A stretch of 64,000 bases of DNA from Methanocorpusculum sp. (GTDB lineage: Archaea > Halobacteriota > Methanomicrobia > Methanomicrobiales > Methanocorpusculaceae), in the NCBI GenBank assembly GCA_017408885.1, contig JAFQTT010000009.1, positions 124,001 to 188,000 on the forward strand. Reading direction: 5' to 3'. The notes beneath the pieces are model-generated. The model saw only the letters and a list, made by a program, of their open reading frames with translations. It was not told where the DNA came from and ran no database searches. This document shows positions 36,431 to 45,516 of this stretch, piece after piece (the stretch's first letter is position 1; every line of letters starts with the position of its first letter). The position numbers and the translations under genes were made by a program.

Positions 36431-37244
36431 AGGATAGGTTTTGAACAGGAGAAGAATTCACTGAATCTATCAAATGAAAGAGATTATACTTCTTACTCCA
36501 CTCTCGCATCTCATCACTTAACTGATAGAATGCAGTTCCGCTCTCAACTCTTTTTCGTACAACTTCCTCTCCCTTATGGCTTAGGTGATAGTACACAGTA
36601 TCAGGAGACAACTTTGTTTTTTCAGCAATATCCTGCCGTGACAGTTCTCCTCCATCAAAAAGAACACCACAAATTTTCCAATCTATCTCATCATCGAATA
36701 CTTGTATGAATGATTGTACTTTTTCGTCCGCTGTAACAGGTAATGCAGAATAAAATGTTCTGCCTCCAATCTCTTTAGAAAATATTTTGCCTTCGCGACT
36801 TAGGCGATGAATCTGATATCTTACAGAGCCGCGAGAGATATCAAGTTCTCTAACGAGTTTACTCAGAGATGCTGGAGGATAATGATTCAGATATGAGAGA
36901 ATCTTTGCCGGAGTTGATGCAGCATTTTCCTCTGGATTTTTTCTGCGGCTGAACAGCAGAAAACCAGAGACGGAAAGTATTGTGAGAAGGATTAAAGCAT
37001 ATGGATAGAGGGTATAGCGGATAAAATCTTCTGCTACTTCGGGCATGGATGGAAGATACCCAAGATACTCTGGTTTGTTTATTACTATATAACTATCAGG
37101 ACTTAGAATATGTTCAAATATGATAGGATGTACTGTTACATCTCCATGAATAAGGAGAGGCAGAGCTTCTTCAGAATTTACAGGATTAGATATGAAGATA
37201 GTAAGAAGAAGGATGGTTAGTATGAGAATCGCACGTTTATTCAT
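36429..37244 (-). CDS. Membrane-anchored regulator with two winged-helix domains
   Basis: A 271-residue protein with an N-terminal signal or membrane helix (about 5-22), an extracellular part (about 24-75), a transmembrane helix (about 79-100) and a cytoplasmic region with two winged-helix domains (about 112-170, LSKLVRELDISRGSVRYQIHRL; and 188-250, LSRQDIAEKTKLSPDTVYYHL). This fits the DUF-type membrane-bound transcriptional regulators of Methanomicrobia. Both helix-turn-helices look intact. It lies 84 bases after the secreted protease gene and may control it. Confidence 0.8.
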   Translation of the reverse strand: MNKRAILILTILLLTIFISNPVNSEEALPLLIHGDVTVHPIIFEHILSPDSYIVINKPEYLGYLPSMPEVAEDFIRYTLYPYALILLTILSVSGFLLFSRRKNPEENAASTPAKILSYLNHYPPASLSKLVRELDISRGSVRYQIHRLSREGKIFSKEIGGRTFYSALPVTADEKVQSFIQVFDDEIDWKICGVLFDGGELSRQDIAEKTKLSPDTVYYHLSHKGEEVVRKRVESGTAFYQLSDEMREWSKKYNLFHLIDSVNSSPVQNLS

Positions 37245-37328
37245 CCAATCAAACTCAATTCAGTAATAAAAAAAAATGTTTTTGAGAGTATAAATACTCA
37301 TTGGCCAAAAATTACCATCTGGTCTTTT

Positions 37329-38477
37329 CTACCGTGTTTTTGGAACAATGCCTAAATCTGTCATAACATCACCTAAAGATGAGAAGATTCTAACGTTGAG
37401 GTCATCATTTTTGCCCCAATGTAACCCAACAAGACAAAATTCATGTGTTGTTCTATCTTGCTGAAAGACCGGTGCTCCGCTGTCCCCGTATGTACCACTG
37501 TAAGATGCTAACCACTGATCTGGGAGAGTACGACCAAATTTATCATGTTCTACATCAGCTAACCCAATCAAATTGCCATATGAATGTGTCACTGCACCTG
37601 CCATAACAACAACTTTTGAACCATCAGGCACACTTGCATAGGTAGATACAGCTCGTTTGTTTCCACTTGAGCCTGGACTATATATAGATGCTTCAACATT
37701 TCCAAATGGAATCCATGCAGAATCAGAATTAACCGAGCCAATTGCAGCGACAGTTCCTACTAAGTTATCAGATGAATATGTTGGTTGATAAACCTGAGAG
37801 CCGATTACAAAGTCATGTCCATGTGTAACAAAACCATTCTGTCCATTTTTGGTAGCTGCAAATCCAACAGTACTATCAAAAGCAGTTGATGATGTAACAC
37901 CTAATTGTTGAATACCACCAATAAGTGGTCTCCATCTATCATCATTCGTTGCTCGTGAAGTTATATCGACTGACTTTGTTGTAGTAGTAGCTCCATTTGT
38001 TACTTTAACAAGAAGAGGAATCTCACCATAAGTTTTCTGAGTTATTTTATCAAAACCCTCTATAATAGAAGATATCGTGGTATCGTCCACAGAGCTCTTA
38101 ACCCATATAAAGTAATATCCAAATCTGTCTATACCAAATCCAGATACCACTCCTTTTTCAATCAATTTAGAGAAGTAACTAGATACTTTTTCATCACGGT
38201 GAACCAATGCTAATTTCTGAAGTTTCTCTTCTAATGTGAGAGATGATAAACCATCACGAGAATAAATACTCTTTTCTTTCAGTTTTACAATCTCAGCATC
38301 AGTAGACCTAAGTTGTTCGTTATCCGGATTATATAATCCGCGTACGATATCATCAGTACTGAGCTTGAATTGTTTCTCAGAATCATCAGCAGAAACAGCC
38401 CCTGCAAAACATCCAAGCATGATAAGGAAAAAGCATACAATGTATGCAGTTTTTCTTTTGTTTGTCTGTAATTTCAT
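37329..38477 (-). CDS. Secreted chymotrypsin-fold serine protease
   Basis: A 382-residue secreted protein with a signal peptide (about 1-30, cut near VSA-DD), a propeptide-like region (about 31-175) and an S1-type protease domain. The likely triad is His221 (GFVTHGHDF, like the GFVTAGHC of alpha-lytic proteases), Asp252 (NSDSAWIPF) and Ser333 (GDSGAPVF). The prodomain arrangement also resembles alpha-lytic-type enzymes. Secreted S1 proteases are rare in methanogens. Base composition is more AT-rich than neighbours, a hint of transfer. Confidence 0.85.
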   Translation of the reverse strand: MKLQTNKRKTAYIVCFFLIMLGCFAGAVSADDSEKQFKLSTDDIVRGLYNPDNEQLRSTDAEIVKLKEKSIYSRDGLSSLTLEEKLQKLALVHRDEKVSSYFSKLIEKGVVSGFGIDRFGYYFIWVKSSVDDTTISSIIEGFDKITQKTYGEIPLLVKVTNGATTTTKSVDITSRATNDDRWRPLIGGIQQLGVTSSTAFDSTVGFAATKNGQNGFVTHGHDFVIGSQVYQPTYSSDNLVGTVAAIGSVNSDSAWIPFGNVEASIYSPGSSGNKRAVSTYASVPDGSKVVVMAGAVTHSYGNLIGLADVEHDKFGRTLPDQWLASYSGTYGDSGAPVFQQDRTTHEFCLVGLHWGKNDDLNVRIFSSLGDVMTDLGIVPKTR

Positions 38478-38570
38478 ATGCTTTACCTCCGTTGAAGGTT
38501 TTTGACAATGTTAACCATTGCCTAAAAGATACTTTTCTCTATCAGCATATGAATAGATTGACCAGATTTT

Positions 38571-39251
38571 TCAATCAGCTTTCCTTTTCATTCCCTCAAG
38601 CCGCTTTTTCTCCGCATCAGAAACCCTCAAAGACTCTTTTATCTTCTGGATTGATTTGTTAAAAGTCCAGTCATCAAGATTTGATTCCTTCAGCCAGTCT
38701 TCCGTTTTTTCCGGATACTTCACATAACAGACCGACACAGCCCAGGCGGCTGCCATCTTTGCATAATATCCCGGAAGTTCGGCGGCCCCTATTTTCTCAA
38801 GCACTGAATCGATGTACTCATCAGACACAAAATGAGACATCAGAAGAACAATTCCAAAGCGGACGGAAAACTCTGTACCTTCTGCAAGGCATGCATCAGC
38901 ATATCCAAAGTATGCCGGATGATTCTTTGCCGCCTTTAAGGTCATCGCTGTACTGTCGCAGACCGACCAGTTATTTATCTTCGGAATAAAAGCATCAAGA
39001 GCAGTGATAATCTCTGTGGGGTTCGCCTTCGCATATCCGATAACCAGACCTTGCAAAAGAATCTCCTCGAAGGAATCATCCTTTGCATCATCTAAAAACT
39101 CCTTCCAGTTTTCTTTTGCAATACGTTTTGCAATCACCCGAAGCTTCGGGATTCTAACCCCTAAGATATTATCTACACCGGGAAGAAGAGATGCCGAAAA
39201 CTTCTGATACTCTGGTTCTGCTAAAGAGAGCAGTTCACTTTTCACGTTCAT
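38571..39251 (-). CDS. AlkD-like DNA alkylation repair protein
   Basis: A 226-residue all-helical HEAT-like repeat protein of the AlkD/DNA alkylation repair family (PF08713). Features are LGVRIPKLRVIAKRIAKENW, the EEILLQGLVIGYAK block, INNWSVCDSTAM (with the conserved WxxxD) and WAVSVCYVKYPEKT near the C-terminus. Expected to excise alkylated bases. Its first 17 bases overlap the 3' end of the flavodoxin-fold gene, so the pair is coupled. Confidence 0.9.
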   Translation of the reverse strand: MNVKSELLSLAEPEYQKFSASLLPGVDNILGVRIPKLRVIAKRIAKENWKEFLDDAKDDSFEEILLQGLVIGYAKANPTEIITALDAFIPKINNWSVCDSTAMTLKAAKNHPAYFGYADACLAEGTEFSVRFGIVLLMSHFVSDEYIDSVLEKIGAAELPGYYAKMAAAWAVSVCYVKYPEKTEDWLKESNLDDWTFNKSIQKIKESLRVSDAEKKRLEGMKRKAD

Positions 39252-39840
39252 TTACAATTCCTTTTCCAAGAGCTAAGCCCTTCTCGTATGCAGCGGCTAA
39301 GACTTCCGGCTTCTTTTCAATATTTCCAATCCTGTCCATATCATTTTGCAAAAGCTCATCAGAGTATTTTGCATCGATAATATCTGAGAATGCTTTTGCG
39401 GTTAAAACCGGTCCGGTAAATATATCCTCTTTGTTCATTCCGCCGATGCAGATGAAAAGCATCTTTCTGATTTTTGCATGATCGGGTTTGATGAACGGCT
39501 GTTTTCTATAGTATTTTGCCATATAAAACGGCTGGCAGCGGTCGATAAATGATTTAAGAGCTCCCGGAATTCCGTATGTCATAACAGGCGTTGCCATGAT
39601 AACTCCGTCTGCTTTTTTCAAGATGCTGAAATATTTTTCAAATCCGTCCTCGATTGCACAGCGGGGCTCTGTCATACAGCCGAATGTCTGCATACAGGAA
39701 GCTACCGGATGATGTGCTATATCGATTCTTTCAACAGTACACCCTGCATCCTCTACCCCGCGTATTGCTTCTTTGAGCAGTTTATCAGTATTTCCTCCGG
39801 AAATATTACTTCCAAAGATTGCCGCAACCATTTTTGTCAT
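39235..39840 (-). CDS. NADPH-dependent FMN reductase/iron-sulfur flavoprotein-like
   Basis: A flavodoxin-like protein of about 201 residues. It has the FMN phosphate loop IFGSNISGGNTDKL, an N-x-x-P-type loop ATPVMTYGIPGALKSFIDR, and cysteines CMQTFGCMTEPRC in the position where the iron-sulfur flavoproteins bind a cluster, though the ISF motif is not fully standard. I chose ATG 39840 (MTKMVAAIF); upstream residues of the frame are not family-like. Divergent from the CMD-family gene, an association that suggests a redox or stress role. Confidence 0.85.
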   Translation of the reverse strand: MTKMVAAIFGSNISGGNTDKLLKEAIRGVEDAGCTVERIDIAHHPVASCMQTFGCMTEPRCAIEDGFEKYFSILKKADGVIMATPVMTYGIPGALKSFIDRCQPFYMAKYYRKQPFIKPDHAKIRKMLFICIGGMNKEDIFTGPVLTAKAFSDIIDAKYSDELLQNDMDRIGNIEKKPEVLAAAYEKGLALGKGIVNEREK

Positions 39841-39938
39841 TGAAATGAATTTTGTTTGTGAAGTATAAATAAGATGGGGTTCAGGTGAAAAATACCTCAA
39901 ACCTCATCATATTATACTCACACGGAAAATAATATGGT

Positions 39939-40376
39939 ATGACACCAAAGTCTGAACCATGCATCCCATCCAAAGAAGGTGGAACCACAATGTCTGGAGG
40001 TACTTGCAATGTATCTTCCAAAGACGGGGGAGGTTTTCCAGGAAAACACCACGACCTCGAATCAAAAATAGGACATGTGCCTGTTTTTTTCAAGCATCTT
40101 GCAGATTCTGACCCGACAATGCATGATGCTGTCTTAAAGCTCGATTCATACATCTGGGCAGACGGACTTCTTTCACGCAAACAAAAGAAACTGACAGCCA
40201 TCGCCATTGCTGCGGCCATGCGCGACAACCATGCACTCCATGCTCAGCTTCAGGGCGCAAAGAATTTAGGCATCACCTTAGGAGAGGTTGATGAGATTCT
40301 CAGAGTCACCTTCATGCTTGCCGGAATGCCTGCATATGTGTATGGAAAGACAGCAGCAGAATCAATCTTCAAATAA
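39939..40376 (+). CDS. Carboxymuconolactone decarboxylase (AhpD-like) family protein
   Basis: A 145-residue CMD-domain protein. The core (about 45-140) is helical, with SRKQKKLTAIAIAAAMRDNHALHAQLQGAKNLGIT. AhpD peroxidases carry C-x-x-C before the conserved His; here that place reads RDNHALH, so the two redox cysteines are missing and peroxidase activity is unlikely. A second start at 39990 (MSGGTCNVS) is possible, since AAGGTGG precedes it. Ends at a bidirectional hairpin. Confidence 0.8.
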   Translation: MTPKSEPCIPSKEGGTTMSGGTCNVSSKDGGGFPGKHHDLESKIGHVPVFFKHLADSDPTMHDAVLKLDSYIWADGLLSRKQKKLTAIAIAAAMRDNHALHAQLQGAKNLGITLGEVDEILRVTFMLAGMPAYVYGKTAAESIFK

Positions 40377-40381
40377 AATAG

Positions 40382-40397
40382 AGGGGGCAATCCCCCT
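40382..40397. terminator. Bidirectional hairpin between convergent genes
   Basis: A stem AGGGGG (40382-40387) / CCCCCT (40392-40397) with a CAAT loop fills the 20-bp gap between the stops of the CMD-family and tmk genes. It is likely to serve transcripts from both sides. Confidence 0.6.
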
Positions 40398-40996
40398 TAC
40401 TGTTTGTTTATCCGCTCACGGATACTTTTTTCAACAAAGTCTAATATTGTATCAGCCGGAAGCTCTGCATCAACTAAGATGAAGCGGGTTGGATTTTCTG
40501 ACATTCTGTCGAGATAATTTTTCTGGACTTCCTCCAAGAACTCTTCCTGCTCGAAATGTTCCATTTCTCCGCGGTCGCCAAGGCGTGCTAATGCATTCTT
40601 TGGAGAGATGAGAAGAAGGAATGTGATATCAGGAACGATTGACCATCTGGAGTGTACTGCCGTAAGCCATTCTTTGGGATTTTCATGATATCCTTTAAGA
40701 GAGACCTGCTGATATGCGAAGCGTGAGTCTGAGTATCTATCAGAGATTACAAGTCTTCCTTCTTCGAGTGCGGGGCGGACTACAGTTGCGAGGTGAACTG
40801 CATGGTCTGCGACAAAGAGTGCAGCTTCCGCAAGCGGGTCATTGTTTTCGGCAATCGCACGGCGAACAGCTTCACCCAAGTATGGTGAGCCAGGCTCACG
40901 AGTGAAGAGCGGGTTTAAATCTGCCAGACGTTCTTCTAATCCGCGATAGAGAGTTGACTTTCCAGAGCCGTCAATTCCTTCCAAAGTGATTAACAA
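40397..40996 (-). CDS. tmk: Thymidylate kinase
   Basis: Phosphorylates dTMP. The 199-residue protein starts MLITLEGIDGSGKST (P-loop at about 7-15), has the DR motif VISDRYSDSRFAYQ and a lid region with LARLGDRGE. Its ATG overlaps the HisA-like gene by seven bases, forming the operon cofE - hisA-like - tmk. Confidence 0.95.
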   Translation of the reverse strand: MLITLEGIDGSGKSTLYRGLEERLADLNPLFTREPGSPYLGEAVRRAIAENNDPLAEAALFVADHAVHLATVVRPALEEGRLVISDRYSDSRFAYQQVSLKGYHENPKEWLTAVHSRWSIVPDITFLLLISPKNALARLGDRGEMEHFEQEEFLEEVQKNYLDRMSENPTRFILVDAELPADTILDFVEKSIRERINKQ

Positions 40997-41658
40997 AATT
41001 CTCCCTCCTGAATTAATGATAATGGAATTGCTCCTTTGTGGACAGCAGTTGAGATGATTGCTCCGTCAAATCCTGCATCAGCCAGAACTTTTAAGTCTGA
41101 TTCAGAACGTACGCCGCCTCCATAGAACAACGGTTTTTTGGTTACTGCACGAAGGGTTTTTACAAACTCAAGGTCGATTCCGCACTCAGTTCCAACTGAT
41201 GAGATGTTCAGTATGATGAATCCTTCAAATGGAGTGTCTGCCACAGATGCCAGAAACTCTACAGGAGCTTCTCCGTTTGGAATTACTTTTCCGTCTTTTA
41301 TGTCTATGCTAAGAAAACCACCTAAGAACTCTTCATATGGTGCATCTATTGTTTCAGTTCCAACAATTGTTTTGATTGGCGACGGCAGGTATTCTTCAGG
41401 AATCTCGGTACCTCTGTCAACATACATCTCAGAAACTGTTCCGGCAAGTCTGAGGATGGTTTCCGTGTGGTCTCCGCAGAATCCGATTCTGTCTAAGTCT
41501 GCGACATAGAGGTACTTTGGTTTCATCACGGAGATGTATGAGTGAGGTTCAGCGGAAGGTGAAAGTCCCCAGTTGAGCGGAGCATACTCATCACGGTTTC
41601 CGCTTTTTCCGTGAACCACCATGCCGTCTTTTAAGTCAGCTGCGAGGATGATTTTCAT
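40990..41658 (-). CDS. HisA-like TIM-barrel protein (COG1411-type)
   Basis: A 222-residue protein related to phosphoribosyl isomerase HisA. It has the first-strand AADLKDGMVVHGKSG, an ADLDRIG motif and phosphate-binding FYGGGVRSESDL and GAIISTAVHKG loops. It is a separate group from true HisA (normally longer, with a second catalytic Asp in a standard place) and is found near cofactor genes in methanogens. A role in methanopterin or another cofactor pathway is an inference from position between cofE and tmk. Start ATG 41658; upstream residues are out of family. Confidence 0.8.
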   Translation of the reverse strand: MKIILAADLKDGMVVHGKSGNRDEYAPLNWGLSPSAEPHSYISVMKPKYLYVADLDRIGFCGDHTETILRLAGTVSEMYVDRGTEIPEEYLPSPIKTIVGTETIDAPYEEFLGGFLSIDIKDGKVIPNGEAPVEFLASVADTPFEGFIILNISSVGTECGIDLEFVKTLRAVTKKPLFYGGGVRSESDLKVLADAGFDGAIISTAVHKGAIPLSLIQEGEFC

Positions 41659-41660
41659 GC

Positions 41661-42398
41661 TCAGATGTGGATGGCTTTTCTGATGAAGTCCTCTTCTTTG
41701 GTGAAGTAGAGGTTGTCGTGACCTGTCCAGCTTCCGCATCCCGAGAACTTAACAGCTGGGATTCCTGCGTTGCTTTCTCCCATTATGAAGTTGGAAAATG
41801 CTGCAATCTCATCAACTACAGCTTCTTCGGTGATTTCAAGCTCAAGTCCAAAGAGGTCGTGATCTCCTCTGAAGTCGCGAATAGCAGTCATGCCAGCCCA
41901 TCCAATGGCTGTTCCGCACTGTCCTCTGCGGAATGCTCTTCCACAGGTGTCAGTGATGATAACTCCGACATCTTTTCCGCATATTTCTTTAATCTGCCCG
42001 CGGAGTTTTGCGGCATCTTCCATTGGGTTTGGCGGCAGGATAATGATGTTTTCTCCTTCAACATTGCTGTTGTCAACACCGGCTCTAACTCCTACATGCC
42101 CGCAGGCTACTTCGGATAAGATAAATGGATATTCTATGATGATGTCTTTGGATGAGTCAAGAATCCCCTGAATAAAACGCGGGTCCTCTTTGGTGAGACC
42201 GGAGATGCGGACTGCATCTTCTGTCGGCTCAATGTCTTTTAATGCACGAAGATATCCGTTTGCTTTCGAGACAATAGTAGATGCGATACATACAATATCA
42301 CCATCTTCAAATGAGGATTTTTCGCAGAGGATTTTAGCGATATCATCGCCGGTTTTGATGAGAGGGATTCCGGTGATTCCGGTGACCTGAATAGACAT
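41661..42398 (-). CDS. cofE: F420-0:gamma-glutamyl ligase
   Basis: Adds glutamates to F420-0 with GTP, the last step of coenzyme F420 synthesis. From ATG 42398 it is 245 residues, the usual length. Diagnostic blocks are the N-terminal ITGIPLIKTGDDIAKIL, VIITDTCGRAFRRGQCGTAIGWAG and the DHDLFGLELEITEEAVVDEIA segment. The open frame continues 43 codons upstream without family likeness. First gene of the cofE - hisA-like - tmk operon. Confidence 0.95.
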   Translation of the reverse strand: MSIQVTGITGIPLIKTGDDIAKILCEKSSFEDGDIVCIASTIVSKANGYLRALKDIEPTEDAVRISGLTKEDPRFIQGILDSSKDIIIEYPFILSEVACGHVGVRAGVDNSNVEGENIIILPPNPMEDAAKLRGQIKEICGKDVGVIITDTCGRAFRRGQCGTAIGWAGMTAIRDFRGDHDLFGLELEITEEAVVDEIAAFSNFIMGESNAGIPAVKFSGCGSWTGHDNLYFTKEEDFIRKAIHI

Positions 42399-42628
42399 AG
42401 TTTTGTTTTTCTTTTGTATGGAGATAAAATAGTTGGTTTGATTTTCGGCTAAGGCAAAGCCGCATGCCAAAGATGTAACTGGAGATGTTAAATGCCGCCG
42501 CAAAACAATATCCAATGAAAAATCCACCCATACGTATTATTTATGAAAATAAGCCTGAAAATACGAGCAAAACTCAATTTAAAATGAACAGCAACACTCA
42601 TATCAGTTCCAATCCAATATAGTATGTT

Positions 42629-44149
42629 ATGAATAAGGGTTATGGGCTTATAGCAGGTCTTGCAGCATTCTTCATTCTGCTGCTTGCCCCCATCGATCCA
42701 TCCATCATGCCGGAAGCAGCCCGCATCACTGCGGCAGTCACCGCAATGATGGTCATTTTCTGGATCACACAGCCAATCCCAATTGAGGCAACATCTCTTA
42801 TTCCGCTGGTAGCATTTCCGGTTCTCGGAATTTTATCACCATCTCAGGTAGGAGTATCCTACGCGGACAACGTGATTTTCCTCTTCATGGGAGGCTTTAT
42901 GATTGCAATGGCTATGCAGAGATGGAATCTGCATAAGCGCATGGCACTGAAAATTATCTCCATCACCGGTACCAGTCCATCCAGACTGATTCTCGGATTC
43001 ATGATTGCAACGGCATTCCTCTCTATGTGGATGTCCAATTCTGCAACCGCAATGATGATGGTTCCAATCGCAATCGCAATTATTGCAACCGTTCTGCCGA
43101 CTAAAAACTATAAGGATATGGATGAGTCGCAGAAGGCATTCTCCGGATGTTTAGTCTTGGGTATTGCATATGCTGCAGGTCTTGGCGGTATCGGAACTCT
43201 GATTGGAACACCGGCAAACGGAATTTTAGTTGCTCAGCTTGCAAAACTCTTCCCGGGAGCACCGGCAATTGACTTCTTCCAGTGGATGCTCTTCGGAGTT
43301 CCATTTGTCGCCCTCATGCTTCCGATTATGTGGCTCTGGCTTACCAAAGTCCCGTACAGAAAGATGCCGAAGACTTTAGATAATACCAAAGAAGCTCTTC
43401 AGCGCGAAATCGAATCCATGGGACCAATGAGCCGCGGAGAAAAGAACACACTCTTCGTCTTTATCCTCGTTGCAATCGCATGGATCTTCCGTGCATCCAA
43501 AGACATTGGAGGATTCGTAATTCCAGGTTTAGACATGCTCTTCCCGGGAATCGAGGACTGCACAATCGCAATTCTTGGAGCTGTGCTGCTGTTCATGCTT
43601 CCGGTCTCCTGGAAGAGACATGAGTTCACCTTAAACTGGCAGTGGGCTGTCAGAATCCCATGGGGAATTCTGCTTCTCTTCGGCGGAGGTATGGCATTAT
43701 CCAATGCATTCAAGGCAAGCGGACTTTCCGAGTGCATCGCAGAGTACTTCGGATTCTTAAACGGTGTCCCAATCGTGCTCTTAGTATTCATCTTAGCAAT
43801 TGTTGTGATGATCTTAACCGAGTTCACCTCGAATACCGCAGTTGCAAACATCATGATTCCGGTACTCGCAGGAATTTCAGTTACCGCCCTTGCGGTCAAT
43901 CCAATGATTATGATGATGACCGTAGCCGTTGCATCATCTCTGGCATTCATGCTTCCTGTCGCAACCCCGCCGAATGCGGTTGCATACGGTACTGAATATG
44001 TCACCATGAAGGACATGGTAAGTGCAGGAGGTGTCCTGAACATGATTGGTATCATTCTCTTTACCGTGTTTATGTTCACCTTCGTGCTGAACATCTTCGG
44101 TATGAGCATCGGTCTTCCAGACTGGGCATTCTCATACATCGCCCCCTAA
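42629..44149 (+). CDS. DASS/SLC13-family sodium:dicarboxylate transporter
   Basis: A 506-residue membrane transporter with about eleven to twelve helices. It has the two Ser-Asn-Thr-type sodium and substrate motifs, WMSNSATAMM (about residues 134-143) and EFTSNTAVANIM (second half), and the FLFMGGFMIA helix. Substrates in the family are C4-dicarboxylates, citrate or sulfate; which applies is not visible. Two DUF308 genes follow. Confidence 0.93.
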   Translation: MNKGYGLIAGLAAFFILLLAPIDPSIMPEAARITAAVTAMMVIFWITQPIPIEATSLIPLVAFPVLGILSPSQVGVSYADNVIFLFMGGFMIAMAMQRWNLHKRMALKIISITGTSPSRLILGFMIATAFLSMWMSNSATAMMMVPIAIAIIATVLPTKNYKDMDESQKAFSGCLVLGIAYAAGLGGIGTLIGTPANGILVAQLAKLFPGAPAIDFFQWMLFGVPFVALMLPIMWLWLTKVPYRKMPKTLDNTKEALQREIESMGPMSRGEKNTLFVFILVAIAWIFRASKDIGGFVIPGLDMLFPGIEDCTIAILGAVLLFMLPVSWKRHEFTLNWQWAVRIPWGILLLFGGGMALSNAFKASGLSECIAEYFGFLNGVPIVLLVFILAIVVMILTEFTSNTAVANIMIPVLAGISVTALAVNPMIMMMTVAVASSLAFMLPVATPPNAVAYGTEYVTMKDMVSAGGVLNMIGIILFTVFMFTFVLNIFGMSIGLPDWAFSYIAP

Positions 44150-44204
44150 TCTTTTTTTTCTCCCGAACAGAGTATTTATCTCTCCTGCTGACGAATAGTC
44201 CTCT

Positions 44205-44756
44205 ATGTCTGAATTTATAGAAGATTACACACCATCATTTGGCGCACTGTTTGGAAGGGGGATTCTTATCACCATCCTCGGAATCCTGATGATTGTGTTT
44301 ACCTATGCCTCAATCCTCATAGGTGACGTTCTTGCAGCAGTACTTCTGATTTTCCTTGGAATCTCAGTCCTTACAACAGGACCTGCATTCTTCGGCCGCG
44401 AGAAGCGCACCTGGTGGATGGTTATCTTAGGAATTCTGATTATCATCATAGGCATTCTTGGAATCCTCTTCCCGGTTATGTTTACAGTCTATCTGGTCTA
44501 CCTCGCAGCATTCGCAGCACTGTTTAGCGGAATCACAGATTTAGTTGCCGCATTTACCGGAAAAATAGGAACCGCAGGAAAAATATTATCCGGAATCTCC
44601 GGAGTACTTGGAATCCTGCTTAGTATTCTCTTCCTTGTCCAGCCTCTCATTTCCGCATTCACAATCATCGATGTAGCCGGAATGTTTTTGATAGCATTTG
44701 GTGTGCTGGCAATTATTGAAGCATTCATTGTCCGCTCTGCGGCAAAGAAGGCTTAA
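44205..44756 (+). CDS. DUF308 (HdeD-family) membrane protein, copy 1
   Basis: A 183-residue protein with six hydrophobic helices arranged as pairs, as in HdeD-like DUF308 proteins (WWMVILGILIIIIGILGILFP, ILSGISGVLGILLSI). E. coli HdeD is linked to acid resistance; archaeal function is unknown. The short N-terminus (SEFIEDYTPSFGALFGRG) is hydrophilic. Confidence 0.8.
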   Translation: MSEFIEDYTPSFGALFGRGILITILGILMIVFTYASILIGDVLAAVLLIFLGISVLTTGPAFFGREKRTWWMVILGILIIIIGILGILFPVMFTVYLVYLAAFAALFSGITDLVAAFTGKIGTAGKILSGISGVLGILLSILFLVQPLISAFTIIDVAGMFLIAFGVLAIIEAFIVRSAAKKA

Positions 44757-44778
44757 ACCAATACTCTTTTTCCCGCGT

Positions 44779-44799
44779 TTGCGGCAAAATTTGCCGCAA
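44779..44799. repeat. 21-bp palindrome between the two DUF308 genes
   Basis: TTGCGGCAAA (44779-44788) and TTTGCCGCAA (44790-44799) are exact reverse complements around a single central base. As a hairpin without a real loop it is better as a protein-binding dyad than as a terminator; it lies 23 bases after the first DUF308 gene. Confidence 0.5.
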
Positions 44800-44924
44800 T
44801 CAAAAACTGATTTTCTACCGCTAACTAAATATTGAAATATCATCTCTTTGTTAATTTCTGCTCTGTTCTATAGATTTAAAAAAGAGTGATTCGTATCTTA
44901 GAATTACAAAGGAGATTTAATATT

Positions 44925-45494
44925 ATGAATTCTTTTGCCGTATTCGATGAGGCTTCTGCTGAAGGAGTCTGGAAGGCAATGATTATCAAGTCAATTATCT
45001 TCGTAGTACTTGGTATCTTCTGCCTGGCATTTCCATTCGCCACAATGAATCTTAGTGCATATCTTCTCGGATTCTTCCTGCTGATTATATCCATCGCTGC
45101 AATATTTTCAGGATTTTCAGCATTCGGTTTCTTTAAAAGAAACTGGATTGTGATAGTCCTTGGAATTGTAGGTATTGTCCTTGCGATTTATTCCTTCATT
45201 AATCCTGCATTTATGATGTCGTTTGCAACAATTATCGTAGGACTTATCGCACTTATCGCAGGTATTGCTGACATTGTCCTCGCATTCGGACATGATGTAT
45301 CTATCGGAATGCGGATTTTAACAATCCTTCTCGGTCTTGTAGAAGCTGCTGTTGGTATTATTTTCTTAATCAGCCCCGGCATTGGAGCAGAAGTATTAGT
45401 AATTGTACTTGGTGTAGGACTGATTATCAATGCAGTAATTTCCTTAACCGAAGCAGTTGTAATTAAGAAAGACTTAAACGAACTTGAAGATTAA
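44925..45494 (+). CDS. DUF308 (HdeD-family) membrane protein, copy 2
   Basis: A 189-residue paralogue of the preceding gene, with six hydrophobic helices (FVVLGIFCLAFPFA, IVIVLGIVGIVLAIYSFINP, ILTILLGLVEAAVGIIFLI). I chose ATG 44925 because AAAGGAG lies seven bases upstream; an in-frame GTG at 44886 would add 13 residues. The pair probably arose by tandem duplication, but the copies are clearly diverged. Confidence 0.8.
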   Translation: MNSFAVFDEASAEGVWKAMIIKSIIFVVLGIFCLAFPFATMNLSAYLLGFFLLIISIAAIFSGFSAFGFFKRNWIVIVLGIVGIVLAIYSFINPAFMMSFATIIVGLIALIAGIADIVLAFGHDVSIGMRILTILLGLVEAAVGIIFLISPGIGAEVLVIVLGVGLIINAVISLTEAVVIKKDLNELED

Positions 45495-45516
45495 AAAAAA
45501 AGAGGGGTAAAACCCT

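Noticed and set aside
41658-41739. Upstream extension of the HisA-like gene
   Set aside because: The extra residues (rich in Arg, His, Gln and Leu) overlap the cofE end in another frame. The ATG at 41658 begins the family sequence exactly.
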